Position numbers and translations under genes: made by a program. Positions 33,174 through 41,230 of a DNA stretch of 46,156 nt are shown here, piece after piece. Source of the stretch: Verrucomicrobiota bacterium (GTDB lineage Bacteria; Verrucomicrobiota; Verrucomicrobiia; Chthoniobacterales; JAFAMB01); contig JAFAZK010000020.1 of the NCBI GenBank assembly GCA_019239825.1, forward strand, positions 1-46,156, read 5' to 3'. Within the stretch, counting starts at the first letter, position 1. The number at the start of each line of letters is the position of its first letter. The notes under the pieces were generated by a model. That model did no database searches. It saw only the letters and a list, made by a program, of their open reading frames with translations, and was not told where the DNA came from.

Positions 33174-34132
33174 TTGGGTTCCGCTTCTCGCATGAACAGT
33201 CGCTTATAGAAAACCATCACCAGCACACAAATGATAAAGAGCAGGACTCCGACGGCACTGCCAAATCCGACCTGCATTCGTTTGATCCCGAAGGTGTAAA
33301 GATAAGAGACGGCAGAGTGAGTAGAGTTGAGCGGACCACCATCGGTCAGCGCGATTATCAGATCGAATAGTTGAAGCGATCCGAGCAGGCTGAAAAAGAT
33401 CGAGAGGACCACCACAGGGCGCATTAACGGAAGTATGATGAATCGGGTGATATTCCAACGGCTGGCTCCGTCGATCCGGGCTGACTCAATCACATCCAAT
33501 GGAACGTTCTGGCGCCCAGCAATAAAAAGGGCCATGTGAAATCCAAAATACTTCCAGACAACGACGAGTAAGAGGGCCACGGTAGCCCAACCGGTTTGAG
33601 CGAGAACGTACGGGGCATCATGTCCAAACCAGCGAAAGACTGTCCCCACGATTCCGTAGTCGCCGTCGAATAGGTAACGCCAGATCAGACCGGCCACGAT
33701 ATCGGCCAGGATATACGGAACGAAAAAAATCGCGCGGAAAATCATGCTGGACCGGCGTCGATCCGCGATCAAGAGCGCCACCCAAAGCGCCAAGGGCACT
33801 TGAATAAAGGCTGATACCAGAATCACCAAAAGGTTGTTCGTCAGCGATAGCCGGAAGATCGGATCGTTCAAAACCCGAAGATAGTTTCCGAAATCGATCC
33901 ATTTGTGCGGATGACCATAGCCGTTCCAGTTGAAAAAACTGAAAAGGCTCGCTTCACCAACCGGGAGGATGACAAATAACGTGAAGAACACTAAGGCCGG
34001 CGGCAAAAACAATAGCAGAGTGGTCAGGGAGCCACTGCGATAGAATGAGCGCAATCCGGAAGATAACGAACGTCTCTGCGGACGTGCTTTTGGCTCCGGG
34101 AGTTGCGCAATTAGCGTAGGATTAGACGACAT
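33170..34132 (-). CDS. Sugar ABC transporter permease (MalF/UgpA/CUT1 type)
   Basis: Partner permease of the gene at 32352; 320 residues with six helices after a cytoplasmic start (MSSNPTLIAQLPEPKARP) and a leading hydrophobic helix (LLLFLPPALVFFTLFVILP). The EAA loop is ESARIDGASRWNITRFIILP. FFNWNGYGHPHKWIDFGNY is the typical MalF-like periplasmic loop. It overlaps the MalG-type gene by 4 bases. A space of 233 bases separates it from the ThuA-like gene upstream, so it could also have its own promoter. Confidence 0.93.
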   Translation of the reverse strand: MSSNPTLIAQLPEPKARPQRRSLSSGLRSFYRSGSLTTLLLFLPPALVFFTLFVILPVGEASLFSFFNWNGYGHPHKWIDFGNYLRVLNDPIFRLSLTNNLLVILVSAFIQVPLALWVALLIADRRRSSMIFRAIFFVPYILADIVAGLIWRYLFDGDYGIVGTVFRWFGHDAPYVLAQTGWATVALLLVVVWKYFGFHMALFIAGRQNVPLDVIESARIDGASRWNITRFIILPLMRPVVVLSIFFSLLGSLQLFDLIIALTDGGPLNSTHSAVSYLYTFGIKRMQVGFGSAVGVLLFIICVLVMVFYKRLFMREAEPK

Positions 34133-34328
34133 GCGTTGCTCCAGCTAACTTGCACCGATCCAGACGAAATTCGAGGAACGAGATCCTACGGCCATTCGCT
34201 GCCGATAAGGCCAAACGAAACTTTTCGAGGACAGCCTGCCCGGCGTAGCTTTTGGCCCTTCGGTTAGAAGCTCCGTGGCATAGCGGAGTCGGGGGGACGA
34301 GGACCAAGCGCGTCGTGAGCTTCTCACC

Positions 34329-34364
34329 ACGCCGATACGCCCATACACCGGTACGCCGTTACGC
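34329..34364. repeat. Degenerate octamer tandem repeat
   Basis: ACGCCGAT, ACGCCCAT, ACACCGGT and ACGCCGTT followed by ACGC run in tandem, ending 1-2 bases from the stop codon of the ThuA-like gene (minus strand). It mirrors the heptamer tract that follows the MalG-type gene. The rest of the 34133-34328 gap shows no gene or terminator I can support. Confidence 0.6.
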
Positions 34365-34365
34365 T

Positions 34366-35010
34366 TCATCGTGCTGCCCAAACCATCCCTCGTTGGCAGA
34401 TTGTCCGCATTTCCTTTACGTCAAACTCTGACGCTAAATGGCCCAATGAACTAAAAAATACGTTGCCTTGACCGTGCCGTCGTTTCCAGACAACCGGCAT
34501 TTTCGCCCCCGCCACCCAGAAAGCATGTTCTCCTGTGAAAGTGGTGCTGGCAAGCACGTGGTTATTTGGATCGACGTGCATGTAATATTGTTCCGACCGG
34601 TAATCAAAGTCTTCCAAACCGGCGGTGATTGGATCGGAATGATCCACAATATTAACGCGGTAATTAATGATGTTGCCGGGGTGCGCCACGAATTGGCCTC
34701 CGGTCATAAATTGATAGTTCGTACTATTACGAAAGCTATCGCCCATGCCGCCGTGAAATCCGGCTAGACCGGTGCCGGTTTCAACGGCTGAGGTCAGAGC
34801 TTTGCATTGGGCGTCCGTTATCGATCCCATGGAAACGATCGGAACGATCAAACTGTACTTTCGAGGGTCGGACTCAACGAGGATCTGGAGATCGGTTTCC
34901 TTGGTTACGCTGAATCCTTCATCGCTCAGTATCCCCTGAACGATTTCCGCGCATCGCTCGGGTTCATGACCTTCCCAGCCGCCCCAGAGAATTAAAGCCG
35001 CTCTTTCCAT
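34366..35010 (-). CDS. ThuA-like (trehalose utilisation type) domain protein
   Basis: A 214-residue cytoplasmic protein of the ThuA family, which has a glutamine-amidotransferase-like fold without the catalytic cysteine and is linked in rhizobia to uptake and use of trehalose, maltitol and related disaccharides. Marks are LILWGGWEGHEPERC at the N-terminus, LAGFHGGMGDSFRNSTNYQF in the middle and GNVFFSSLGHLASEF near the end, all typical of the family. It lies 34 bases after the Gfo/Idh stop and before the permeases, inside the importer cluster. That arrangement matches the rhizobial thu genes in content. Whether the enzyme acts on the imported sugar is not shown. Confidence 0.86.
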   Translation of the reverse strand: MERAALILWGGWEGHEPERCAEIVQGILSDEGFSVTKETDLQILVESDPRKYSLIVPIVSMGSITDAQCKALTSAVETGTGLAGFHGGMGDSFRNSTNYQFMTGGQFVAHPGNIINYRVNIVDHSDPITAGLEDFDYRSEQYYMHVDPNNHVLASTTFTGEHAFWVAGAKMPVVWKRRHGQGNVFFSSLGHLASEFDVKEMRTICQRGMVWAAR

Positions 35011-35044
35011 ATTCTTTCGTGCTAATTCGACTCTATTCTTGGTT

Positions 35045-36130
35045 TTAATCTAAGGTTCCTAGACGCAGTTGAGACGGCAAAGCCGCAGGTCTTTCGCAAC
35101 TAGAAGAGAGCATCGTTCCTTTTCCTCCGTCTTGTATGATCGCCTCCATTACCTCAAGAACATGATATCCGAGCTCGGCAGAAGCCCGGTGAGGCCTGCC
35201 CTTTTCAATGGCCTTCTCCATCTCCGCCACACCGATTATCCGATAATTCCGGTCACCAAACCCATGTGTGAGCGGCACTTCAGTGACAGATTTTCGATGC
35301 TTCAACAATCGTACAGGGCCGCCGAATGTATTGGGATCGGGAACCTGCAGCGTACCTTCGGTTCCGTAGATCTCGATAGGCCAATGCGTATGCTCCTTAA
35401 CATCAAAACTCGCGTGAAAGCTGACCACCGGCCCTTCTTGGAATTCCAGGAGCGCGTTGAAATGAGTTGAGATTTGGACCGGGATTCGCTCTCCTTTTCG
35501 AGGTCCTGATTGGATCTCCCGCTCATCAAATGTCCGGTTGCCGATTGAGGTCACTCGCTTAATTGGGCCGAGCAGATTCACCAAAGCGGTCAAATAGTAC
35601 GGTCCCATGTCGAGGACCGGGCCCCCGCCTGGTTGATAGAAGAAGTCCGGATTAGGATGCCAAATTTCGTGGCCCGGCAGCAAGATGAAGGCGGTCCCAC
35701 CGATCGGCCTTCCGATCGCGCCGGTGTCGATTAACTTACGTGCAGTCTGTTGGCCGCCGCCGAGAAAGGTGTCTGGCGCGACACCTACCCGCTTACCCGC
35801 AGCTGCAGCGGCGGAAAGCAACTGAGCAGCTTCTTTGATTGAAAGGGCCAGGGGTTTCTCTGAATAGACATGTTTCCCTTTTTCTATTGCTCGAAGAGAA
35901 ACCGACCCGTGGCTTTGAGGAACTGTCAGGTTCAAAATCAAATCGATTTCGGGGTTACCTAACAGTTCTTCAACCGATTGCGCTTGGATCCGGAACTCGC
36001 GAGCCTTTTCCTCTGCCGCCGCGGAGTTAACGTCCGAGCATGCGATGATGCGCAGATTCGGAAAGTCCTCAACGGCTCGCAAATAGGCGCCGCTAATGAA
36101 TCCGGACCCAACAATCCCGACTCGCAACAT
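35045..36130 (-). CDS. Gfo/Idh/MocA-family oxidoreductase in the sugar importer cluster
   Basis: A 361-residue NAD(P)-dependent dehydrogenase. The Rossmann motif is GIVGSGFISGAYLRAV (5-20), followed by the ACSDVNSAAAEEKA region and the catalytic EKPLALS near 94. HNPDFFYQPGGGPVLDMGPY is the family's substrate-domain motif. It starts 3 bases after the solute-binding protein stop and precedes the ThuA-like gene. Combined with an importer of CUT1 type, its likely job is to oxidise the imported sugar, sugar acid or disaccharide, perhaps to a 3-keto sugar as in the ThuAB pathway. The substrate is inferred from context only. Confidence 0.9.
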   Translation of the reverse strand: MLRVGIVGSGFISGAYLRAVEDFPNLRIIACSDVNSAAAEEKAREFRIQAQSVEELLGNPEIDLILNLTVPQSHGSVSLRAIEKGKHVYSEKPLALSIKEAAQLLSAAAAAGKRVGVAPDTFLGGGQQTARKLIDTGAIGRPIGGTAFILLPGHEIWHPNPDFFYQPGGGPVLDMGPYYLTALVNLLGPIKRVTSIGNRTFDEREIQSGPRKGERIPVQISTHFNALLEFQEGPVVSFHASFDVKEHTHWPIEIYGTEGTLQVPDPNTFGGPVRLLKHRKSVTEVPLTHGFGDRNYRIIGVAEMEKAIEKGRPHRASAELGYHVLEVMEAIIQDGGKGTMLSSSCERPAALPSQLRLGTLD

Positions 36131-36133
36131 CAG

Positions 36134-37396
36134 TTAGGGCTTATTTTGCTCAAACGAACTTTCGATCGCTTTGGTGGCGTCTTCGGCAGAGGCCGAGCCG
36201 GCAGCAACGGCCGCGCTTTCATCGTTGAAGACGCGTCCGGTATCAGGCCCCAAAAGTTGATCTATGGCGATTCCGATCCAATCGGACGAGCTGACTTCCT
36301 GAGCGATCGCTTTGAAAAAGGGGCTTTGGATGACCTCGGCGGTGCCTTTCACCATCGGGATGCTCCAGCCGGCGGCCGCCAACTTGGTCTGGGTATCTTT
36401 CCCGAGCATGACCTTCAGGAAATCAGTGGTTTCTTTCGGGGCATCGCTCACTACCAGCCAACCGTTTACGCTCGCGAAGATATCGTTGGCCTTGCCTTTA
36501 CCACCTTTAACCTCGGGGAAGTTAAACCAGCCTAGTTTTTCATCCGGTAAACCTTTGCCATCTGTGGCATCGGTACGTCCTTCGGTGACATCCCAGGTTC
36601 CCATCAGGTGGAAAGCGGTTTTTCCATCATGGAAGGTGCCGGCTGCATCGGGATAGGTCGCCGCTAAAAAACCTTTTTGGAAAGGCTGCAACGCTGCCAG
36701 TTCTTTATAAAGTTGGAACGCCTTAACGACGTCAGGGTTAGCCATCCCGCCATTTTTACCAGAGCAAATTGCATTCATCGCGTCCTTGCCAAGAATGCGC
36801 ATCATCAGCATCGCCGGATAGAAATGGAGCGGCCACTTGTCTTTGCCCCCCGCTGCGATTGGCGTAATCCCTGCCGCCTGTAATTTTTTTACTGCCGCAA
36901 GAAAATCGTCCCAATCATGAATTTGGGTCGGATCTACACCGGCCTTTTGGCAAAGCTCTTTATTATACCAAAAGACGATGGGTCCAATGTCATTTGGTAA
37001 CCCGTAAATCTTACCATCGACAGTAAAATTCTGGATACCGGCAGAGTAAAACGTATCCTTGAATCCGTCGCTTTCGACCGCTTTGGTGATGTCCTGGCAT
37101 AGGCCGGAGCTTACCTGCTCGACCATGACTCCACCGCCCCAGCTATGAAAAACGCTTGGTCGGTCTTTGGATTGCAATAAAGTTGGCAATTTGGCCTTGA
37201 ATGCCTCGTTTTCGAGGTAATCAAATTGGACTCTGACGCCGGGATGGGCCTTTTGGTACTGATCGGCTGCCTCTTGCCAGATAGCGCGAACCTGGGGCAG
37301 CTTTTGAATATGAAGGACTTTGATCACTGTCTCGCCCAGGGAGGATGAGAGCAGACAGGCAGATAGGAGTAGTAAGGAAACCGTTCCGTGTTTCAT
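36134..37396 (-). CDS. Extracellular sugar-binding protein of the CUT1 ABC importer
   Basis: Substrate-binding protein of the family-1 (maltose-binding type) class, 420 residues. A signal peptide covers 1-20 (MKHGTVSLLLLSACLLSSSL) ending near LGE; a cysteine at 14 is in the core and not a lipobox. Typical features are YQKAHPGVRVQFDYLENEAF, KIYGLPNDIGPIVFWYNKELC, DWDDFLAAVKKLQAAGI and the WNFPEVKGGKGKAND-like middle (WFNFPEVKGGKGK). It is the first gene of the minus-strand cluster SBP-Gfo/Idh-ThuA-MalF-MalG. No gene for the ATPase is in the cluster, so a shared MsiK/UgpC-type ATPase encoded elsewhere must power it. Confidence 0.92.
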   Translation of the reverse strand: MKHGTVSLLLLSACLLSSSLGETVIKVLHIQKLPQVRAIWQEAADQYQKAHPGVRVQFDYLENEAFKAKLPTLLQSKDRPSVFHSWGGGVMVEQVSSGLCQDITKAVESDGFKDTFYSAGIQNFTVDGKIYGLPNDIGPIVFWYNKELCQKAGVDPTQIHDWDDFLAAVKKLQAAGITPIAAGGKDKWPLHFYPAMLMMRILGKDAMNAICSGKNGGMANPDVVKAFQLYKELAALQPFQKGFLAATYPDAAGTFHDGKTAFHLMGTWDVTEGRTDATDGKGLPDEKLGWFNFPEVKGGKGKANDIFASVNGWLVVSDAPKETTDFLKVMLGKDTQTKLAAAGWSIPMVKGTAEVIQSPFFKAIAQEVSSSDWIGIAIDQLLGPDTGRVFNDESAAVAAGSASAEDATKAIESSFEQNKP

Positions 37397-37470
37397 GGGG
37401 GTTTGGGGGCTAAAACTAACGGCGTAATTTTCTGCCTCAATGTTTTTTCGTCAAGTGGACGAGGAGTATG

Positions 37471-37642
37471 ACCACAAAGGCACAAAGGTTTGGTTGATGC
37501 CGGGCTCAACGGCTCGTCAAGTTGATCGACCCGGACGACACACAATCCGTCGCGCTCCCAGATCTTTCGCGAGCCTCGACCCACCGAATGATTCCCGAAC
37601 TCTGTTCTTCAAACCTTCGTGTCTTTTGTGCCTTTGTGGTGA
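37471..37642. repeat. Inverted repeat, family 4, copy 2
   Basis: ACCACAAAGGCACAAAGGTT (37471-37490) is inverse to AACCTTCGTGTCTTTTGTGC followed by CTTTGTGGT (37612-37640). The loop of about 120 bases holds no clear gene. It ends just before the stop codon side of the truncated FAD oxidoreductase and lies upstream of the solute-binding protein gene, so the cluster promoter may be within 37397-37470 or the loop. Confidence 0.78.
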
Positions 37643-37649
37643 AATTATT

Positions 37650-38273
37650 TTAGATCCCGATGGAAATCTCGTAAAACGGCGTTAGCTGCATGGGAATCCG
37701 CATATTCCGTAGACACCACCTCCGGGTCGCTAATAGAGCTTTAGCTCTTTCTTCCGAGAAGCGTCGAACCAATTGCTCCACCGAAAGGAGGGCCAGGAGG
37801 CCGAGTTGAGCCATTCGTAAGGGGTGTTGGGGTGGGTGGAATATCGGCTGGAGAAACTCTTGCAGGAGGCTTTGCCAGTTCGTGACCAGCGGTCCGAACA
37901 GCTCGTTATAACGGTCAGCGTCCCGGCCAAGGAGCAGTGCAGTTTTTTCGAGCGACCGATAAAGAATCGCAATGCGGGCTTTATCGATCGGATGAGCGAC
38001 CGGAATGGGCGAATGGAGCCAACTCAATCCGTGCTCTTCAAGCGGCAACGATGAAAAGAAAGGTGAGCCTAGCGTGAGCGTATGCACCGCTGAACCGACG
38101 TCGTGGCGGAACCCCGGTAACGTGAGCTCTTCAGTGCGGCAAGCGCCTCCGACCTTGGTGCTCTCTTCCAAGACCAAAGTAGAAAATCCTTGCTGAGCGA
38201 TACGGATAGCAGCGGCCAAACCGTTCGGTCCGGCGCCCACGACGAAGGCGTCGTACTCGTGGCTAGTTGCCAT
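37650..38273 (-). pseudogene. Truncated FAD-dependent oxidoreductase (phytoene desaturase-like), N-terminal part only
   Basis: The N-terminus is a good dinucleotide-binding fold: DAFVVGAGPNGLAAAIRIAQ with the GxGxxG at 12-17, and EESTKVGGACRTEELTLPGF. Related NAD(P)/FAD oxidoreductases have about 480-530 residues, but this one ends at 207. Family-like sequence runs to FSEERAKALL (about 180); the last about 25 residues do not look like the family, and the end abuts the inverted repeat at 37471-37642. About 300 residues, including most of the substrate and C-terminal FAD domain, are missing. I read it as a gene cut by a deletion or repeat-linked event, so it is probably not functional. Confidence 0.7.
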
Positions 38274-38443
38274 GCCTAAAGATTTTTTACAGATGCCAAC
38301 TAAGCAAACGAAGAGAATTCCAGAAACTTGGATAAAGCGAAGCGGATCCGGATGGATCCAATAGTGTCCGTTTATACGAAAGATATTTGGGATGGTTTCC
38401 GCTAAGGATCTGGGAGCCGGTTGAAATCCTCGGAGAAGACCTA

Positions 38444-38983
38444 ATGAAAACTGTGCGCTCTCTTATCGCTGGAGCTGGACTCGGCCTTTGTTTATGCGTG
38501 ATCGCAAGGGCTGACGACGGCCAAATTCCAAATGCCCGATATTCCGCAGGTCCTGTAGCTGTCAAGCGGGTCATAATATACATGAGTCGTGACGGCCAAG
38601 TGATTTATGTTCGGCCAGCCTATCAACTTCATTCGACTCTCCCCGCGAACCGGTCATGGTATTCGTCCACAGCTGGCCCGAGCCACCGGCGCAGCCTGGA
38701 GATGTCTGGTTCCGCAGACAACTACGATCATGACGCAAAAACGCCAAAAACGGGGCACAGCGTTGGTACGAATCAGTTAGAGCACCAAGCAAATAAAGAC
38801 GATAAGTCGACGGATCATAAAACTGTCGCAAGGCCGGCCGAGGCTAAACAAGGGGACAAAACAGAGCACCAGACAGACCAACCGGCGAATGCCGGCAGTT
38901 GGGATCGGCTGACAGTTCAGGCACAAAAAGAAGAAGCGGCCCTGACCGCGGAGCCCGGCGGGATCGAGTCCAAAGGTAAGTGA
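38444..38983 (+). CDS. Small exported protein of unknown function
   Basis: A 179-residue protein. The start at the ATG at 38444 follows GGAGAAG (38432-38438), a good ribosome binding site. The signal peptide MKTVRSLIAGAGLGLCLCVI, ending ARAD, is strikingly like that of the secreted paralogue at 31054 (MKNVTRLVAVAGASLCLVAL, ending AKAD). The first part of the mature protein has a short conserved-looking stretch (VKRVIIYMSRDGQVIYVRPAY); the rest (about 75-179) is hydrophilic, rich in K, D, H, Q, E and T, and likely disordered, as in paralogue 1. It may be a distant relative of that pair. No known domain is clear. Confidence 0.55.
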   Translation: MKTVRSLIAGAGLGLCLCVIARADDGQIPNARYSAGPVAVKRVIIYMSRDGQVIYVRPAYQLHSTLPANRSWYSSTAGPSHRRSLEMSGSADNYDHDAKTPKTGHSVGTNQLEHQANKDDKSTDHKTVARPAEAKQGDKTEHQTDQPANAGSWDRLTVQAQKEEAALTAEPGGIESKGK

Positions 38984-39004
38984 CCTCCGACCAGACGGTT
39001 TCGG

Positions 39005-39949
39005 CTAGGGTCGCTCCACGCTTTCTACCATCGCTATTTCCTTCCTGGACGTGAATGACTTCATCAGACTCCGGCCTTTAGCTAACGTACTAACAAGCCA
39101 GGTGATCACGGCAAACTCTCGTGTGCGCGTTGATGCTAGCTCCGACAAGAATTCGAGCAACATCAAATCGAAAGTCTCAGGATTGTCTAAATTTGAGAGA
39201 TGGCCGGCCTTTGGGATAATTCGATAGTCGGTACCCGGGTAAGCTTGCTGCAAGATTTTGGCGTGCCGAAGAATAAAAGGAGAATCGCTTTCTCCATTGA
39301 GAATCAACGCCGGGATCTTAGGCCGATAGAGGGGAGAACTATCAAACTTTCGAAGAGCAGTCACAATCTTAACGACCTCTGGTGGACTGACCATGCCGAC
39401 CGCATCGCCTACGAAATCGACGCTTTTTTCAGTCTGAGCCACCCAACTATGATCTCCGAAACACTGATTGACCAGATGGGTAAACCGGCGGAACTCTGGA
39501 ACACCAAATAGGGTTGCTGTTGGTGTTACTAAGCCGATGGCTTGGTTCAAAATTTTGTCGGTTAAATAGTGGCAGGTCGATACCCCGGTACCGCAAAGCA
39601 CTAACGCTCGTACCCGCTCCGGATATTTGGCAGCAAAGCTTTGCGCGATCATCCCGCCCATGGAAAGACCGCACAAAATCGGCCGGCGCAGTTCCAACGC
39701 TTCAAGCATTTCCGCAAGATCTTCGGCGAAAGTGCTAATCGTATAGCGTTTCAAATCGGAAGCCCCGCTGCGGCCATGTCCGCGCAGGTCGTAAGCGACA
39801 CACTTGAATAAGTCGGAGAAGGTCTCAACTTGTCGAGTCCACAGACCGGAGTGCAAAAGAGCGCCGTGGATAAACACAAGCGGAACGCCTGTGCCTTGGG
39901 TCTGAACATATGTTCTTCCCCGTCTAGTCTCGACGAAAAAGCTTTCCAT
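39005..39949 (-). CDS. Alpha/beta-hydrolase fold protein
   Basis: A 314-residue hydrolase of the AB_hydrolase_1 type, the size of 3-oxoadipate enol-lactonase or haloperoxidase-like enzymes plus a tail. The oxyanion region is VFIHGALLHSGLW, the nucleophile elbow GLSMGGM with Ser96, the acid probably the Asp in LNGESDSPF, and the histidine in AGHLSNLDNPETF (near 247). A C-terminal extension of about 45 residues (WLVSTLAKGRSLMKS..) is not part of the core. The start is the ATG at 39949; a candidate promoter lies upstream. With the AhpD-like and VOC genes next door, it may belong to a catabolic or detoxifying set. The substrate is unknown. Confidence 0.86.
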   Translation of the reverse strand: MESFFVETRRGRTYVQTQGTGVPLVFIHGALLHSGLWTRQVETFSDLFKCVAYDLRGHGRSGASDLKRYTISTFAEDLAEMLEALELRRPILCGLSMGGMIAQSFAAKYPERVRALVLCGTGVSTCHYLTDKILNQAIGLVTPTATLFGVPEFRRFTHLVNQCFGDHSWVAQTEKSVDFVGDAVGMVSPPEVVKIVTALRKFDSSPLYRPKIPALILNGESDSPFILRHAKILQQAYPGTDYRIIPKAGHLSNLDNPETFDLMLLEFLSELASTRTREFAVITWLVSTLAKGRSLMKSFTSRKEIAMVESVERP

Positions 39950-39975
39950 TGTTATTACCCTAACTAACCCCTCTT

Positions 39976-40004
39976 ATATTAATCGATTTGTGAGCAAAAC
40001 ACAA
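39976..40004 (-). promoter_or_regulatory. Candidate promoter of the hydrolase gene with overlapping palindrome
   Basis: On the minus strand TTGTGT (39999-40004) is followed by a 17-base spacer and TAATAT (39976-39981), an acceptable sigma-70-like pair about 30 bases upstream of the hydrolase ATG. A perfect palindrome ACAATATTGT (40001-40010) overlaps the -35 region and could be an operator. This is a sequence-pattern guess only. Confidence 0.35.
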
Positions 40005-40037
40005 TATTGTCAATCAAGCCTAGGTATAGAGGCTCGC

Positions 40038-40418
40038 TCAATCGACTGGAACTTGATAACCATTGGCCAAACGATTGGTTTCATTAGCCATCGCTATCAC
40101 TGCTAACAATTCGCCAAATCCTCGTTCAGAAAGGCCTTTTTTAGTGGCCGCCTTGGTATGGGAATGGATGCAGTACTCACAGTTATTGGTAACACTGACG
40201 GCTATATAAATTAGTTCCTTAGTCAACGGATCCAACTCGCCCGGGGACATTACTTCTTTTAGGCTATCCCAAGTTCGCCGAAGCGTTACGGGATGGTTTG
40301 CCAGCGCTTTCCAAAAATTATTTACTTTGTCTACCTTGCGAGTCGCCATGATGTCGTTATAGACTTGGCGGACTTCATCTGACGCGTCCTCATATTCAAT
40401 CAATCGGGTTGGATACAT
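40038..40418 (-). CDS. AhpD/carboxymuconolactone decarboxylase-family protein
   Basis: A 126-residue helical protein. The redox motif is TNNCEYCIHSH, with cysteines 80 and 83 and His87, the AhpD-type CxxC...H signature used to reduce peroxidases or bind flavin partners; true lactone decarboxylases lack the cysteines. KELIYIAVSV just before it and LLAVIAMANETNRLANG after it are typical. The start is the ATG at 40418. It is on the same strand as the alpha/beta hydrolase, 88 bases upstream, and divergent from the VOC gene. The most likely role is as a small antioxidant or peroxidase-like protein. Confidence 0.87.
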   Translation of the reverse strand: MYPTRLIEYEDASDEVRQVYNDIMATRKVDKVNNFWKALANHPVTLRRTWDSLKEVMSPGELDPLTKELIYIAVSVTNNCEYCIHSHTKAATKKGLSERGFGELLAVIAMANETNRLANGYQVPVD

Positions 40419-40544
40419 ACGTGCTGATTCCTTTTCAAAGCGTCGCCGGTTAGGCGGACTGGCTTTATTGATAAACGGATTTTAATGAAATCTAAATCGG
40501 AAAGACCCTGACAGCCAAAATGCGAGGTATTATTTGATTGTGGT

Positions 40545-40742
40545 ATGCAAGACTTGAATCCGTTGTTTATTGTCAAGTTAGGCGGAATTCCACAACCGAT
40601 CTTAGCGGCAATGGCTCTGATGGCAGAAGCGCACCACATTGAGGCCACGGAAAGCGGCGAATCGTCGTCAGGCGACTTTGTCGATTTCGAGCGGATGGTA
40701 AAGGAGGATCCCTACCGGCTTCGTAGTGCTACTGAAAACTAG
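40545..40742 (+). CDS. Possible small protein (doubtful)
   Basis: A 65-codon frame in the 375-base gap between the divergent AhpD-like and VOC genes, MQDLNPLFIVKLGGIPQPIL.., with a helical first half and acidic second half. No Shine-Dalgarno sequence is apparent, no family is recognised, and composition is not strongly coding. Either a real small gene or chance. The remaining intergenic sequence shows no clear promoter. Confidence 0.28.
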   Translation: MQDLNPLFIVKLGGIPQPILAAMALMAEAHHIEATESGESSSGDFVDFERMVKEDPYRLRSATEN

Positions 40743-40793
40743 AGGCGTTCCTGGGCGCTTGCAGACTGCCGGAACGCACCGGATGTTGGCGGC

Positions 40794-41204
40794 ATGAGTA
40801 CGACAACGGCGGCGACTCCAAAGTTTCAGCATGTGACCATTATTTTTCCTCCGGGCGAGGAAAAGCTTTTGCGGAATTTTTACGTCGACGTAATGGGATT
40901 TCGGGAAAAGCCGGTGCCCAAAGTTGTTAACCCCCTGGGTTGGATCTGGTTTTATACCGGAGAAGAGGGTGTCGAACTTCATTGTGTTCCGGACGCACGA
41001 TCAGTCCCGGGAGATTGGTCCCCCCATTTCTGCATCGAGGTCAATGACTTGGATGATTATCGCGCCCGGCTCAAAGCCGGTAATTACCAGATCATCGAAG
41101 CAAGGGCGTTACCATTTCGTCCTCGTTTCTTTACCCGGGATCCGTTCAACAATCTTATCGAGATTGTTCATGTCGAAGGGGATTATATCGCGGCCGGGGA
41201 ATGA
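40794..41204 (+). CDS. VOC-family (glyoxalase/bleomycin resistance) protein
   Basis: A 136-residue metal-dependent VOC-fold protein built of two beta-alpha-beta-beta-beta modules. The first strand is FQHVTIIFPPG (His14-type ligand near the start), then LLRNFYVDVMGFREKPVP, GVELHCVPD, HFCIEVNDLDDYRARL and FTRDPFNNLIEIVHVEG, where the Glu of IEIVH is the last ligand. This matches catechol-dioxygenase-like or glyoxalase I-like enzymes; the substrate cannot be assigned. The start is the ATG at 40794, divergent from the AhpD-like gene. A family 2 repeat follows. Confidence 0.88.
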   Translation: MSTTTAATPKFQHVTIIFPPGEEKLLRNFYVDVMGFREKPVPKVVNPLGWIWFYTGEEGVELHCVPDARSVPGDWSPHFCIEVNDLDDYRARLKAGNYQIIEARALPFRPRFFTRDPFNNLIEIVHVEGDYIAAGE

Positions 41205-41230
41205 ATTAGTGAGAAGTGAGCGGCAGTCGC

